Assembly: GCF_020169515.1 (NCBI RefSeq)
Contig: NZ_JAHMHW010000005.1
Location: forward strand, 248,001 to 312,000
Direction of reading: 5' to 3'
Length of the DNA: 64,000 bases
Origin: Paenibacillus vietnamensis
Lineage (GTDB): Bacteria; Bacillota; Bacilli; Paenibacillales; Paenibacillaceae
Shown here in pieces: positions 8,585 through 16,929 of the stretch. The stretch's first letter is position 1. The number at the start of each line of letters is the position of its first letter. Below the pieces are notes generated by a model. The model saw nothing but the letters and a program-made list of their open reading frames with translations, ran no database searches and was not told where the DNA came from. A program made the translations under genes and the position numbers.

Positions 8585-9706
8585 CTATGCGGTAACCAAG
8601 CAAGAAATAATGGAGCGGCAGGCTTGCCGGAGACCGGCGACGAAGCCGAATGCCGGGCCATGAGTGTGGCTGGCCAAAGGGCCAGCGAAAAACAGCCCGG
8701 GAACGCTGCTTTCGAAATGCTCGCTGAGCAGAGGAAACCGGCTGAAGCCGCCCCTCTCGCGTTCGATCGTAGCGAGCAAATAGCGGGGAAGGAAAGGGAC
8801 CAGATCCAGATCGATCCGATAGCCGGTAGCCGCGATGACATGATCGAAGACCCGCGTTTCGCCGCCCGACAGCGTAAGAAGCGCCTTGCCGCCCTCCGCC
8901 GCTTCGGCCTTTTCAATGCGTGCATGGCCGGTAGCCTTCACCTTGCCTTCGACATAAGGCTTCAAAAATAAAGCGACGCTGCCTTGGCGCGGGGTGTTCC
9001 ACCGCTCCTGCTTCTGCTCCGGCGGAAGCCGGTAAAACTGCTCCGCCGATTCAATCAGCTTGAGACCGGACGCCGTATTATCTTCACCGGCATATTGCAC
9101 CGCTTCCCGCCGGAACAGCAGCTCGGCCCGGCTTCCCGCCATATGCAGGAGCGCCGCGGCTTCCCATGCGCTTTGCCCGCTGCCGATGACGGCGACGCTT
9201 TGCCCATGGAAACGTTCGAAGCCGGTTTGGCCGAACGTGTGCGTGACAAGGGAAGGAGGCAAGCCGGACAAGACATCGGGAATATAGCTGAAATGCTGAA
9301 GACCCGTTGCGACGACGACATGGCGGGATGCGAGCTGTTTTCCGGCGTTTGTCGTTACCGTGAAGCCCGAGGAGGAATAGTCGACACTGGCAGCGAGCTC
9401 AGGAGTAAAGACGACACCGGCATGACGTGCGAACCAGAAGGCGTAGTCAACGAAGTCCGGGCGGGGAAAGGGTGACACGAGCGGAGTACCCGTCTCCTCG
9501 CTATAGCGTTCAATCGTCAGCACGCCGGCATAGTCGGACAAGCTGATATAACGCGGGTTGGTCCGGATAAACATATTTTGCGGCATCTGTTCCTTCCAGA
9601 AATGCATCGGCTCGCCCAGCAAAACGTAAGAAAGGCCGATTGCCCGCGCATGAGCGGCAAGCGAAATGCCGTAGGGGCCGGCTCCGATAATAATCAAATC
9701 AGTCAT
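8585..9706 (-). CDS. FAD-dependent oxidoreductase (two dinucleotide-binding folds)
   Basis: 373 residues. The N-terminal DLIIIGAGPYGIS is an FAD-binding GxGxxG fold; a second one, AVIGSGQSAWEAA near residue 170, should bind NAD(P)H; IAATGY near residue 290 is the ATG-type motif of flavin-containing and N-hydroxylating monooxygenases. The start is ATG 9706 with GGGAGGG 7 bases upstream; a 9-residue extension has no binding site. The family includes flavin monooxygenases and SidA/IucD-like hydroxylases, and specificity cannot be assigned. It is divergent from the nitroreductase gene at 9954, which suggests a shared regulatory region and possible cooperation in oxidising organic substrates. Confidence 0.85.
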   Translation of the reverse strand: MTDLIIIGAGPYGISLAAHARAIGLSYVLLGEPMHFWKEQMPQNMFIRTNPRYISLSDYAGVLTIERYSEETGTPLVSPFPRPDFVDYAFWFARHAGVVFTPELAASVDYSSSGFTVTTNAGKQLASRHVVVATGLQHFSYIPDVLSGLPPSLVTHTFGQTGFERFHGQSVAVIGSGQSAWEAAALLHMAGSRAELLFRREAVQYAGEDNTASGLKLIESAEQFYRLPPEQKQERWNTPRQGSVALFLKPYVEGKVKATGHARIEKAEAAEGGKALLTLSGGETRVFDHVIAATGYRIDLDLVPFLPRYLLATIERERGGFSRFPLLSEHFESSVPGLFFAGPLASHTHGPAFGFVAGLRQACRSIISCLVTA

Positions 9707-9799
9707 ATAAATCCCTCCCGAATAACGGTTCATTCAAATATACCAAGAATTATACTCGGTAAACTTTGAATTGCAATGAAAATCGGTTCATGAAGCGTG

Positions 9800-9828
9800 T
9801 TGACAACTTTCGTATTCCATGATAAATT
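9800..9828 (+). promoter_or_regulatory. Promoter for the nitroreductase-monooxygenase operon
   Basis: TTGACA at 9800-9805 and ATAAAT at 9822-9827 (16-base spacer; 17 to TAAATT). The predicted start near 9834 leaves a leader of about 120 bases carrying an ATTCC/GGAAT dyad and a terminator before the ATG at 9954. Confidence 0.7.
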
Positions 9829-9848
9829 TTGAATGACATTTTTCATAT

Positions 9849-9874
9849 TAAATTCCTTGGATTAATCGGAATTA
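9849..9874. promoter_or_regulatory. ATTCC-N11-GGAAT dyad, possible regulator site
   Basis: ATTCC (9852-9856) and GGAAT (9868-9872) form an inverted repeat flanked by TTAA-like bases, about 20 bases after the predicted transcription start. Its form resembles dyads bound by Rrf2-type cysteine regulators such as CymR, which fits a sulfur operon; I cannot verify the match to that consensus. It also contains the CTTGGAT word shared with the 5.3-kb leader. Confidence 0.4.
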
Positions 9875-9889
9875 ATCGGCTACCGGTCA

Positions 9890-9928
9890 ACCGGAGACAC
9901 TTGCAACGCGTGTCTCCGGTTTTTTTTA
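9890..9928 (+). terminator. Leader terminator 3 (attenuator candidate before the nitroreductase gene)
   Basis: A perfect 11-bp stem ACCGGAGACAC / GTGTCTCCGGT (9890-9900 with 9910-9920) and a run of eight T form a textbook terminator. Because the upstream gene is divergent, it cannot terminate anything except the leader of the gene at 9954. CCGG-TCAA-CCGG (9883-9894) overlaps the ascending arm, as in the 5.3-kb leader. Confidence 0.8.
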
Positions 9929-9953
9929 TGCCAAGGAACAGGGGGAAAACGAG

Positions 9954-10706
9954 ATGAGCGAAACGATTGACTTGTTAAAAAAACACCGTTCCATACGCAA
10001 ATATAAGGACACGGCGATTTCTGAGGAGCACTTGACGGAAATCCTGCTGGCGGCGCAGGCCGCACCGACCTCCTCGAACATCCAGGCATACAGTGTCGTG
10101 GCGGTTACCGATCCGGAGCGCAAGCGGAAATTCGCCGAGCTGGCGGGCAACCAGCAGCAAATTGTGGAAAGTCCGGTATTTCTCGTCTGGCTGGCGGATT
10201 TGAACAAAATTAGAACGGCAGTGCGCCTGCACGAGGATATTGAGCTGAAGCAGAACGTGGAGCTGTTCCTGCTCGCCACGATTGATGCCGCATTGGCCGC
10301 CCAAAATGCGACCGTTGCCGCCGAATCGCTTGGCTACGGAACGGTGTATATCGGAGGCATCCGCAATAATCCGCAGGCAGCGACCGATCTGCTGGAGCTT
10401 CCGCCGCTTGTCTATCCGGTGTTCGGCATGTGCCTCGGCGTACCCAATCAGGAGCCGGACATCCGGCCGCGCCTGCCGCTGGCGGCGGTCTATCACCGTG
10501 AGGTATACAGGCAGGAAAACCTTGTGAAGGAGATCGAGGCTTACGACGAAATTACACGGCATTATTATGCAACCCGCACAGGCGGCGGAAAAGGCGGGGA
10601 GCAGGAAACGAAATGGTCGAAGGAAATGCTCAAAAGGTTCAACAAGGATCGGCTTCGCGGCCATATGCACGACTTTTTGCTGGGTCGCGGCTTCGAGCTG
10701 AAGTAA
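9954..10706 (+). CDS. NfsA-like NADPH-dependent nitroreductase / flavin reductase
   Basis: 250 residues, matching the NfsA/FRP group in length. The N-terminal LLKKHRSIRKYKD, the AAPTSSNIQAYSVV segment and AAESLGYGTVYIGGIRNN are typical FMN-binding parts of this fold, and the C-terminal arm ending in FLLGRGFELK is the NADPH-side extension. Family knowledge: such enzymes reduce nitro compounds or free FMN with NADPH. Placed directly before an SsuD-like and an NtaA-like monooxygenase, its likely job is FMNH2 supply. AGGGGG precedes the ATG. It is the first gene of a transcript through 13334 or 14323, behind the leader terminator at 9890. Confidence 0.88.
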   Translation: MSETIDLLKKHRSIRKYKDTAISEEHLTEILLAAQAAPTSSNIQAYSVVAVTDPERKRKFAELAGNQQQIVESPVFLVWLADLNKIRTAVRLHEDIELKQNVELFLLATIDAALAAQNATVAAESLGYGTVYIGGIRNNPQAATDLLELPPLVYPVFGMCLGVPNQEPDIRPRLPLAAVYHREVYRQENLVKEIEAYDEITRHYYATRTGGGKGGEQETKWSKEMLKRFNKDRLRGHMHDFLLGRGFELK

Positions 10707-10759
10707 GCGGCGGGTACAGGCCTGGAGGTCATACAAATCGGGTGAACGGGGGATTCGGC

Positions 10760-11956
10760 ATGAGTCACAATTACGAAATAGAGCCTGAATTCGGCTGGTA
10801 CATGCCGACAAGGGGAGACGGACCGTATGTAGGGGTGAAGTCGGAGCGGGTGGTGGACATCGCCTACAATATCAAGGTCGCCCACGCAGTCGAGGAAGCG
10901 GGTTATACGTTCGCCCTCATTCCGACGGGAGGCAATTGCTCGGATGCCTGGCTGGTCGGAGCTACGCTGGCGGCCCACACGAAGACGTTTAAGCCCCTTG
11001 TGGCGATGAGGCCGGGCTTGATCGCGCCGGCGCTGGCCGCGAGGATGGGAGCAACCCTTGACGAGGTGACCGGAGGCCGGGCGCTGATCAATATCGTGAC
11101 CGGCAGCTCGGCGGCGGACATGAAGGCGATGGGGGATCCGCTGGCCTTTGACAAGGAGGCCCGCTATGAACGGACGCTGGAATATATCAAGATTGTCAAG
11201 CAATTATGGCTGAACTCGGCGGCGGCGCAGGGAGAACGGCTGCTGGCGGCGCATGACGCCCTGGGGCATATCGAGCGCTTCGACCACGAGGGCAAATATT
11301 TTCAGCTGGAAGGCGGCGTCAGCTATCCGCCGCCCGTGCAGAGGCCGCATCCGCCGTTTTACTTTGGCGGCAGCTCCCCGGCAGCCAAACGAACCGCGGC
11401 GGAAATTGCCGACGTGTATCTGATGTGGGCGGAGCCGCTCGACTGGATCAAGGAGCAGATCGAGGAGGTCGAGCATCACCGCAAGGAGCTGCGGGCGCTG
11501 CAGGGGATCGACCGTACGATCAGATACGGCTTGCGCGCGCAGGTCGTCATCCGCGACACGGAGGAGGAAGCCTGGGCTGCGGCAAGGCATATCGTAAGCC
11601 GGATCGATCCCATGCTGAAGCAGGGGCTGGAGGGGCAGCTGTTCTATAACCTGTCGGCGGGCCAGCAGCGGCAAAACGAGCTGCGTAAGCTGGCGGAGGC
11701 CAACGATTACGTCATCGGGCCGAATTTTTGGGCGGGGCTGGCGCAGGTCAGAGGAGGAGGCGCGATGGCGTTCGTCGGAACCCCCGAGCAAGTGGCGGAC
11801 CGGCTGCTCGAGTATACGGAGCTGGGCGTTACTTCCTTCATTCTGTCCGGTTATCCCAATCTGGAGGAAGCGTCGGCCTCCGGCAAGGCGCTGCTTCCGG
11901 TCTTCCGAAGAAAGTGGCAGGAGCGCAAGCTGGCGGCGAGCCAAATACAACGATAA
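10760..11956 (+). CDS. ssuD: SsuD-like FMNH2-dependent alkanesulfonate monooxygenase
   Basis: 398 residues, close to the usual 380 of SsuD. The N-terminal FGWYMPTRGDG, the repeated references to a long (beta-alpha)8 barrel, TGGRALINIVTGSS, the PPFYFGGSSPAA flavin-phosphate segment and the C-terminal FVGTPEQVADRLLEY identify the luciferase-like sulfonate group. Expected reaction: FMNH2 and O2 convert an alkanesulfonate to an aldehyde plus sulfite, giving sulfur for cysteine synthesis. ATG 10760 follows a GGGGG run; an open upstream extension overlaps the nitroreductase gene and is not needed. The nitroreductase ends 53 bases upstream and the NtaA-like gene starts 13 bases downstream. The exact substrate is not deducible, and no ssuABC transporter is adjacent. 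Confidence 0.87.
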   Translation: MSHNYEIEPEFGWYMPTRGDGPYVGVKSERVVDIAYNIKVAHAVEEAGYTFALIPTGGNCSDAWLVGATLAAHTKTFKPLVAMRPGLIAPALAARMGATLDEVTGGRALINIVTGSSAADMKAMGDPLAFDKEARYERTLEYIKIVKQLWLNSAAAQGERLLAAHDALGHIERFDHEGKYFQLEGGVSYPPPVQRPHPPFYFGGSSPAAKRTAAEIADVYLMWAEPLDWIKEQIEEVEHHRKELRALQGIDRTIRYGLRAQVVIRDTEEEAWAAARHIVSRIDPMLKQGLEGQLFYNLSAGQQRQNELRKLAEANDYVIGPNFWAGLAQVRGGGAMAFVGTPEQVADRLLEYTELGVTSFILSGYPNLEEASASGKALLPVFRRKWQERKLAASQIQR

Positions 11957-11969
11957 CGAGGTGAAGGGC

Positions 11970-13334
11970 ATGAGCGGCTTACCGACAAACAAGAAGGCTC
12001 ATTTTAACGTGTTCCTGAGGGGGGCCGGGCATCATTCCGCCGCCTGGAAGCATCCCGATTCGAATCCGAAGGATGATCTGGATCTCGACTATTATGCGGA
12101 AATCGCGAAGATCGCGGAACGGGGTTTGTTCGACTCGCTGTTCACGGCGGATAACTATTCGGGTCTCGGCCGAAGGCTGGAGCCGTTCACTCTGCTATCC
12201 GGCCTTGCAGCGCTGACCAAGCATGTCGGGCTGATCGCCACGGTCAGCACGACCTACAACGATCCTTACCATGTGGCGAGAAAATTCGCTTCGCTTGACC
12301 ATATCAGCAAAGGCAGGGCGGCCTGGAATATCGTGACGGGACATTCGCAGGCGGATGCGGGCAACTTCAGCAAGCCGGAGCATCCCGAGGTGTCGAAGCG
12401 CTATGAGATCGGCGACGAATTCGTGGAAATTACGAAGCAGCTGTGGGACAGCTGGGAAGAGGATGCCCTGGTCTACGACAGGGAACGCGAGGTAACGATC
12501 GAATCGAGCAAGGTGCACGAAATCAATTTCCAGGGCCAATACCATTCCGTGAAGGGGCCGCTCAATATTCCAAGGCCTCCGCAGGGCTACCCGGTGCTCG
12601 TACAAGCGGGCTCATCGGAGGGCGGCCGGGAGCTTGCTGCGAAGTCGGCGGAGGTGATCTTCACGGCGCAGCAGACGCTGGGCGCCGCGCAGGAGTTTTA
12701 TACCGACGTCAAGTCCAGGCTGAAGAAGTACGGGCGCACGCCAGATCAGCTGTTGATTATGCCGGGACTCAGCCCGATCGTCGGGGATACCGAAGCCGAA
12801 GCCAGGGATATCGAGGACGAGTTCAACTCGCTGCTGAACACGAAGCAATCGCTGCGCAGGCTGTCGAACTATTTTACGGTAGACTTGACCGAATATGACC
12901 TCGACGATCTGGTGCCGGTCGACAAAGCCAAGCCGTACGGCACGATCACGACAGGCATCACGAGCCGGCAGGAGGTGGTCGTTGACGCGGCACGCCGCGA
13001 CCGGATGACGATCCGCCAGTTCATTGCCAGAAGCGCGGCCGGGCACGGCCATGTGTCCTTCACCGGCTCCGTGCTGCAAACCGCTGATTTTATCGAGAAG
13101 TGGATCAAGGAGAACGGGGCGGACGGCTTTAATATTTTGCCTCATATTTATTTCAGCGGGCTTGAAACCTTCGTCGATAAAGTTGTTCCGGAGCTGCAGA
13201 ACCGCGGCCTGTTCCGTACGGAATATGAAGGAAAGACGCTGCGTGAAAACCTCGGCCTCGCCCGGCCGGAAAATAAAAACAAAGCGATTTGGGCGCTCAG
13301 AAAAGAAGAAAAGCAGGTCCCGTCGGGCCATTAG
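11970..13334 (+). CDS. NtaA/SnaA/DszA-family FMN-dependent monooxygenase
   Basis: 454 residues. Same family landmarks as the other copies (FLRGAGHHSAAWKHP, AERGLFDSLFTADN, RAAWNIVTGHSQAD, GYPVLVQAGSSEGG, VSFTGSVLQTADFIEKW, NRGLFRTEYEG) but clearly a different subgroup from those at 2325 and 5387, and the best match for the fragment at the window start. ATG 11970 is chosen because GAGGTGA lies 5 bases upstream; GTG 11961 sits inside that site. Predicted cytoplasmic, FMNH2-dependent. The tight spacing after ssuD-like and the aldo/keto reductase 14 bases downstream suggest a pathway in which an aldehyde product is reduced. Confidence 0.92.
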   Translation: MSGLPTNKKAHFNVFLRGAGHHSAAWKHPDSNPKDDLDLDYYAEIAKIAERGLFDSLFTADNYSGLGRRLEPFTLLSGLAALTKHVGLIATVSTTYNDPYHVARKFASLDHISKGRAAWNIVTGHSQADAGNFSKPEHPEVSKRYEIGDEFVEITKQLWDSWEEDALVYDREREVTIESSKVHEINFQGQYHSVKGPLNIPRPPQGYPVLVQAGSSEGGRELAAKSAEVIFTAQQTLGAAQEFYTDVKSRLKKYGRTPDQLLIMPGLSPIVGDTEAEARDIEDEFNSLLNTKQSLRRLSNYFTVDLTEYDLDDLVPVDKAKPYGTITTGITSRQEVVVDAARRDRMTIRQFIARSAAGHGHVSFTGSVLQTADFIEKWIKENGADGFNILPHIYFSGLETFVDKVVPELQNRGLFRTEYEGKTLRENLGLARPENKNKAIWALRKEEKQVPSGH

Positions 13335-13348
13335 AGGAGGAAATGAAA

Positions 13349-14323
13349 ATGTCCGTAAAATATCGACAATTAGGTGCAAGCGGTTTGAAAGTAAGCGAGA
13401 TCAGCCTTGGGAGCTGGCTGACCTACGGCGGCTACGTGGAGCGCGAAAATGCCGTGCAATCCATTCAAAAGGCGTATGAGCTGGGCGTGAATTTTTTCGA
13501 TACGGCCAACGTTTACGCCAAAGGCGAAGCGGAGAAGGTTGTAGGCGAAACGCTGCGTGCCTATCCGCGCGAATCCTATGTGCTGGCCACCAAGGTATAC
13601 GGCAAAATCGGCGACGGTCCGAATGACCGCGGCTTGTCCCGCAAACACGTTATCGAATCGGCGAACGCAAGCCTGAAGCGGCTGGGACTGGAATACGTCG
13701 ATGTGTTCTACAGCCACCGCTTTGACCAGGAAACGCCGCTTGAGGAAACGCTGCGCGCGTTCGAGGATTTGGTGCGGCAGGGCAAGGTGCTTTACGTTGG
13801 CGTCAGCGAATGGACGGCAGCCCAAATTACGGAAGCCTTCGCCATTGCCGATAAATATTTGCTGGACCGGATTGTCGTTAACCAGCCGGTCTACAATCTG
13901 TTCGACCGTTATATCGAAAAGGAAATTATTCCGCTCGGCCTGAAAAAGGGCTTTGGACAAGTCGTGTTCTCGCCGCTTGCGCAGGGCTTGCTTACCGGGA
14001 AATATACGGCGAACGGCCAAGTTCCGGAGGATTCGCGCGCGGCCAAGCACGAAAATTTCAAAAACAGAATAACGGAAGAAAAGCTGGCTAAGGTCGAGCG
14101 GCTGAAGGGTATCTCCGCCGAGCTGGACATAACGGTGGGTCAGCTTGCGCTCGCCTGGATTTTGCGGCAGCCGAACGTATCGAGCGCGCTCGTAGGAGCA
14201 AGCCGTCCGGAGCAGGTGGAGGAAAATGTAAAGGCGTCGGGGATCGACCTGGATGCCGATGTGCTTCAGCGTATATCGGAAATTATCGACAATAATCCGG
14301 TTCCTGTAAGAGCCGGGTTCTGA
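13349..14323 (+). CDS. Aldo/keto reductase, Kv-beta/YghZ-like
   Basis: 324 residues. The catalytic tetrad is visible: Asp in FFDTANVY, the Tyr of that motif, Lys in LATKVYG and His in FYSHRFD; the C-terminal NADPH-binding part contains LVGASRPEQ. The Kv-beta/YghZ-type start KYRQLGASGLKVSEISLG supports the subgroup. ATG 13349 is chosen because GAGGAGG lies 8 bases before it, whereas ATG 13343 is only 2 bases away. It probably reduces an aldehyde or ketone with NADPH; in this operon that could be the carbonyl product of the preceding monooxygenases, which is inference. It ends the operon before the terminator at 14350. Confidence 0.9.
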   Translation: MSVKYRQLGASGLKVSEISLGSWLTYGGYVERENAVQSIQKAYELGVNFFDTANVYAKGEAEKVVGETLRAYPRESYVLATKVYGKIGDGPNDRGLSRKHVIESANASLKRLGLEYVDVFYSHRFDQETPLEETLRAFEDLVRQGKVLYVGVSEWTAAQITEAFAIADKYLLDRIVVNQPVYNLFDRYIEKEIIPLGLKKGFGQVVFSPLAQGLLTGKYTANGQVPEDSRAAKHENFKNRITEEKLAKVERLKGISAELDITVGQLALAWILRQPNVSSALVGASRPEQVEENVKASGIDLDADVLQRISEIIDNNPVPVRAGF

Positions 14324-14349
14324 TCGCGAATAATCCTTTCATACAAATG

Positions 14350-14382
14350 ACCAGTAAAGGACGTTCATTTACTGGTTTTTTT
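14350..14382 (+). terminator. Intrinsic terminator closing the sulfur/monooxygenase operon
   Basis: ACCAGTAAA pairs with TTTACTGGT across a 9-base loop and is followed by a run of T. Confidence 0.85.
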
Positions 14383-14425
14383 GTTGAAAAAAACAGGGAT
14401 TCGCAAGCATATTTTTTTGCGGTCG

Positions 14426-14476
14426 TTGCCAATTAACGATATATCGTATAGAATAAATTACAATACGATATATCGT
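14426..14476 (+). promoter_or_regulatory. Promoter of the PadR-ABC operon with two overlapping operators
   Basis: -35 TTGCCA (14426-14431) and -10 TAGAAT (14449-14454) have a 17-base spacer. Two identical 12-bp palindromes ACGATATATCGT occupy 14436-14447, inside the spacer, and 14465-14476, just after the expected start, 29 bp apart. Their form and position fit PadR autorepression of the promoter: a bound dimer would block polymerase, and drug binding would release it. Confidence 0.8.
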
Positions 14477-14495
14477 TAAAGGAGGCGGTTATGGA

Positions 14496-15101
14496 ATGAA
14501 AAAAGTGTGGCAGCAGGAGGAGCGGTTGTTTCTGCATCTCGGCAACGAGAGGGAGACACTTGGCTCGGGCCGGCGGTATTTCAGCCGCGGCGGCGTAAAG
14601 TTTGCGCTTCTCGAGCTGCTGGAACAGGAGAACATGCACGGCTACCAGATGATGAAGGCGCTCGAGGAGCAGTCCGGCGGCACCTATAAGCCGAGCGCGG
14701 GCTCCATTTATCCGACGCTTCAGATGCTGCGCGATCAGGGCTTCGTTGAAGCCAGCAAGATCGAAGGAAAGAAGATCTTCAATATTACCGATGCAGGCCG
14801 CGAATACCTGAAGGAAGAGAAGGAGCATCCGGAGTCGGCCGAAGCTGAGCCGGAACCGGAGCAGGAGCCGGAGGGCCAGGAGGAGGGCGCGCAGCCGGGC
14901 GGCGTAAAGCGGAACCGCAGGCTGACGCCTAAGGGCAAGGAGCTGCTGCATCTGCTGAAGGCGGCGGAACGCGCGGCGCTCGCCGATGCGGATAAAGCCG
15001 TACAGCTGAGGGAAATCGTCGGACAGCTTCGGGTATCGCTGCTCCAGCTTACGGAGGGGCAGGAATGCGCGCCAGGGAAGGAGAGCGGAAATGAGCGATA
15101 A
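14496..15101 (+). CDS. PadR-family transcriptional regulator
   Basis: 201 residues. The winged-helix PadR domain starts near residue 29 (GGVKFALLELLEQENMHGYQ) and includes the hallmark SAGSIYPTLQMLRDQGFV; the remainder is a highly acidic Glu/Pro-rich linker and a C-terminal helical dimerisation segment. It likely represses the exporter genes that follow and its own promoter, sensing toxic compounds that the pumps remove. AAAGGAGG lies 10 bases before ATG 14496; another ATG at 14491 nearer to the site opens only a two-codon frame (ATG GAA TGA) overlapping the true start. The end overlaps the first ABC gene by 11 bases, showing translational coupling. Confidence 0.9.
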   Translation: MKKVWQQEERLFLHLGNERETLGSGRRYFSRGGVKFALLELLEQENMHGYQMMKALEEQSGGTYKPSAGSIYPTLQMLRDQGFVEASKIEGKKIFNITDAGREYLKEEKEHPESAEAEPEPEQEPEGQEEGAQPGGVKRNRRLTPKGKELLHLLKAAERAALADADKAVQLREIVGQLRVSLLQLTEGQECAPGKESGNER

Positions 15102-16929
15102 CTATAATCCGGCCGGTACCGTACGAGCGGGCGGCGGGATGGGCGGCATGAAAAAATTCGGCACCGGGGAAAAAGCAAAGCCGGCCAGCATTTACGGCAT
15201 GTTCGCAAGAATATACTCTCATGCGAAGATGGAGTGGCCTTCACTTGTCATCACTCTTGTCTGCATCACCGCAGTTTCGCTGCTTGAGTTTATCGTGCCG
15301 CAGCTTACCCGCTACACGATTGACCACCTCATTCCCGATAAACGCTTCAGCCTGCTGCCATGGATCGGAGCCGGCGTTCTTGGCTCGGCAATCGCACTAG
15401 GACTGCTGAAATATGTCAGCTCGACGTTTATGGCCGCTATCGGGCAGAAAGTGCTCTACAATCTTCGCAACGATTTGTACCGGCATATGCAAAGCATGGA
15501 CGTCTCCTTTTTCGACCGCAACCGCACGGGGGATTTAATGTCCCGCGTCACGAACGACGTAGGCATTCTTCAGCAATTGATTTCTTCCAGCATGATGCAG
15601 CTGTTCACCGATTTTTTCACTTTCACGTCTATCGCCATTTATATGCTGTGGATCGATTGGAAGTTGACGGTGCTTCTGCTTGCTACCTTTCCTTTTATGA
15701 TTATGACGACGAGGCTGTTCGGCAAACGGATGCGCGCCTCCTTCCGCAAGGTGCAGGAGTCGGTAGCGGATGTCAGCGACCATCTCCAGAACGCGCTCAC
15801 CGGCATCCGGCTCATAAAGTCGTTTACGGCGGAAGGTTACGAGTCCGGCCGCTTTTCCGAGCGCACGCAGAAAAATATGGATGCGAATATTCAGGTCGTC
15901 CGCTTGCGGGCAGCCTATGAGCCTATTATCGATTTTCTGAATTTTCTGGGACTTGCGATCGTGCTCGTATTCGGAGCATGGCTGGCGATGAAGGATCAAA
16001 TGACGGTAGGAACGATCGTCGCTTTTATCGCGTATTTGCGCCTTCTGCAAAATCCTGTTCGCCATTTCAGCCGCATTTTGAATACGATTCAGCAAGCGGC
16101 AGCCGCATACGAGCGGATTATGGAGGTCATGAACACAAAGGCCGAAATTACGGAGAAGAAAGACGCGGTTACGCTGCCGCCGGTACGCGGGCACATCCAT
16201 TTCGATCATGTCAGCTTCGCGTATTCGAAGGACTCGGAGGTGCTGTCGCAGTTCAGCCTGGAGCTGGAAGCGGGCAAGGTGACGGCATTGGTCGGCTCCT
16301 CCGGCTCCGGCAAATCGACGATCGCGCATCTGATTCCAAGGTTTTACGATGCGCAGGCCGGAGATATTACGATCGACGGCCACTCGATAAAAGATGTCAC
16401 CCTCACTTCGCTCCGGGAGCAGATCGGGATCGTGTCTCAGGACATCTTTCTGTTCAACGGCACGATTGCGGAGAACATCCGTTACGGAAGCGCTGGCTCC
16501 ACCGATGAGGAAGTGAGAGCCGCGGCGAAGGCGGCGAACGCCAGCAAGTTCATCGAGTCCTTCCCGAACGGCTACGACACCCAGATCGGCGAGCGCGGCG
16601 TCAAGTTGTCCGGCGGACAGAAGCAGCGCATTTCCATAGCAAGGGCTATCTTGAAAAATCCCCGCATCATCATTCTCGATGAAGCGACGGCTTCCCTCGA
16701 CACCGAGTCGGAACAGCATATCCAGGAAGCGCTGTCGCTGCTGCTGAAGGGGCGCACTTGTCTCGTCATCGCCCACCGGCTTTCGACGATTCAGCAGGCG
16801 GATCAAATATATGTGCTCGAGCACGGCCGTATCGAAGAGCATGGAACGCACGAGGAGCTGCTGAGGCTGCAGGGCCGCTACAGCCAGCTCTACGAATTGC
16901 AGTTTCCGCAGACGGAAGCGGCGGGATGA
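15091..16929 (+). CDS. ABC exporter, fused membrane and ATPase domains (first of three)
   Basis: 612 residues, with an N-terminal six-helix exporter membrane domain (about residues 40-330) and a C-terminal ATPase. Walker A is GSSGSGKST, the signature LSGGQ, Walker B IIILDEATASLD with an intact catalytic Glu, and the switch His lies in VIAHRLST. With both consensus sites it could function as a homodimer (MsbA/BmrA type). The gene overlaps the PadR gene and uses AAGGAGAG before ATG 15091. Predicted role: efflux of a hydrophobic drug, peptide or lipid; substrate not deducible. Confidence 0.93.
   Translation: MSDNYNPAGTVRAGGGMGGMKKFGTGEKAKPASIYGMFARIYSHAKMEWPSLVITLVCITAVSLLEFIVPQLTRYTIDHLIPDKRFSLLPWIGAGVLGSAIALGLLKYVSSTFMAAIGQKVLYNLRNDLYRHMQSMDVSFFDRNRTGDLMSRVTNDVGILQQLISSSMMQLFTDFFTFTSIAIYMLWIDWKLTVLLLATFPFMIMTTRLFGKRMRASFRKVQESVADVSDHLQNALTGIRLIKSFTAEGYESGRFSERTQKNMDANIQVVRLRAAYEPIIDFLNFLGLAIVLVFGAWLAMKDQMTVGTIVAFIAYLRLLQNPVRHFSRILNTIQQAAAAYERIMEVMNTKAEITEKKDAVTLPPVRGHIHFDHVSFAYSKDSEVLSQFSLELEAGKVTALVGSSGSGKSTIAHLIPRFYDAQAGDITIDGHSIKDVTLTSLREQIGIVSQDIFLFNGTIAENIRYGSAGSTDEEVRAAAKAANASKFIESFPNGYDTQIGERGVKLSGGQKQRISIARAILKNPRIIILDEATASLDTESEQHIQEALSLLLKGRTCLVIAHRLSTIQQADQIYVLEHGRIEEHGTHEELLRLQGRYSQLYELQFPQTEAAG

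Noticed and set aside
9840-9953. SAM (S-box) or T-box riboswitch in the sulfur-island leaders
   Set aside because: None of the core words of these classes that I know (S-box junction motifs, T-box AGGGTGGNACCGCG) is present, and the leaders are short.
10613-10759. N-terminal extension of the SsuD-like protein
   Set aside because: It overlaps the end of the nitroreductase gene in another frame; family alignments begin at the GWYMPTRGDG segment after ATG 10760.
15535-16851. 438-codon minus-strand frame inside the first exporter gene
   Set aside because: It is antisense to a well-conserved ABC exporter; long antisense frames are common in this GC-rich sequence and no start signal is seen.
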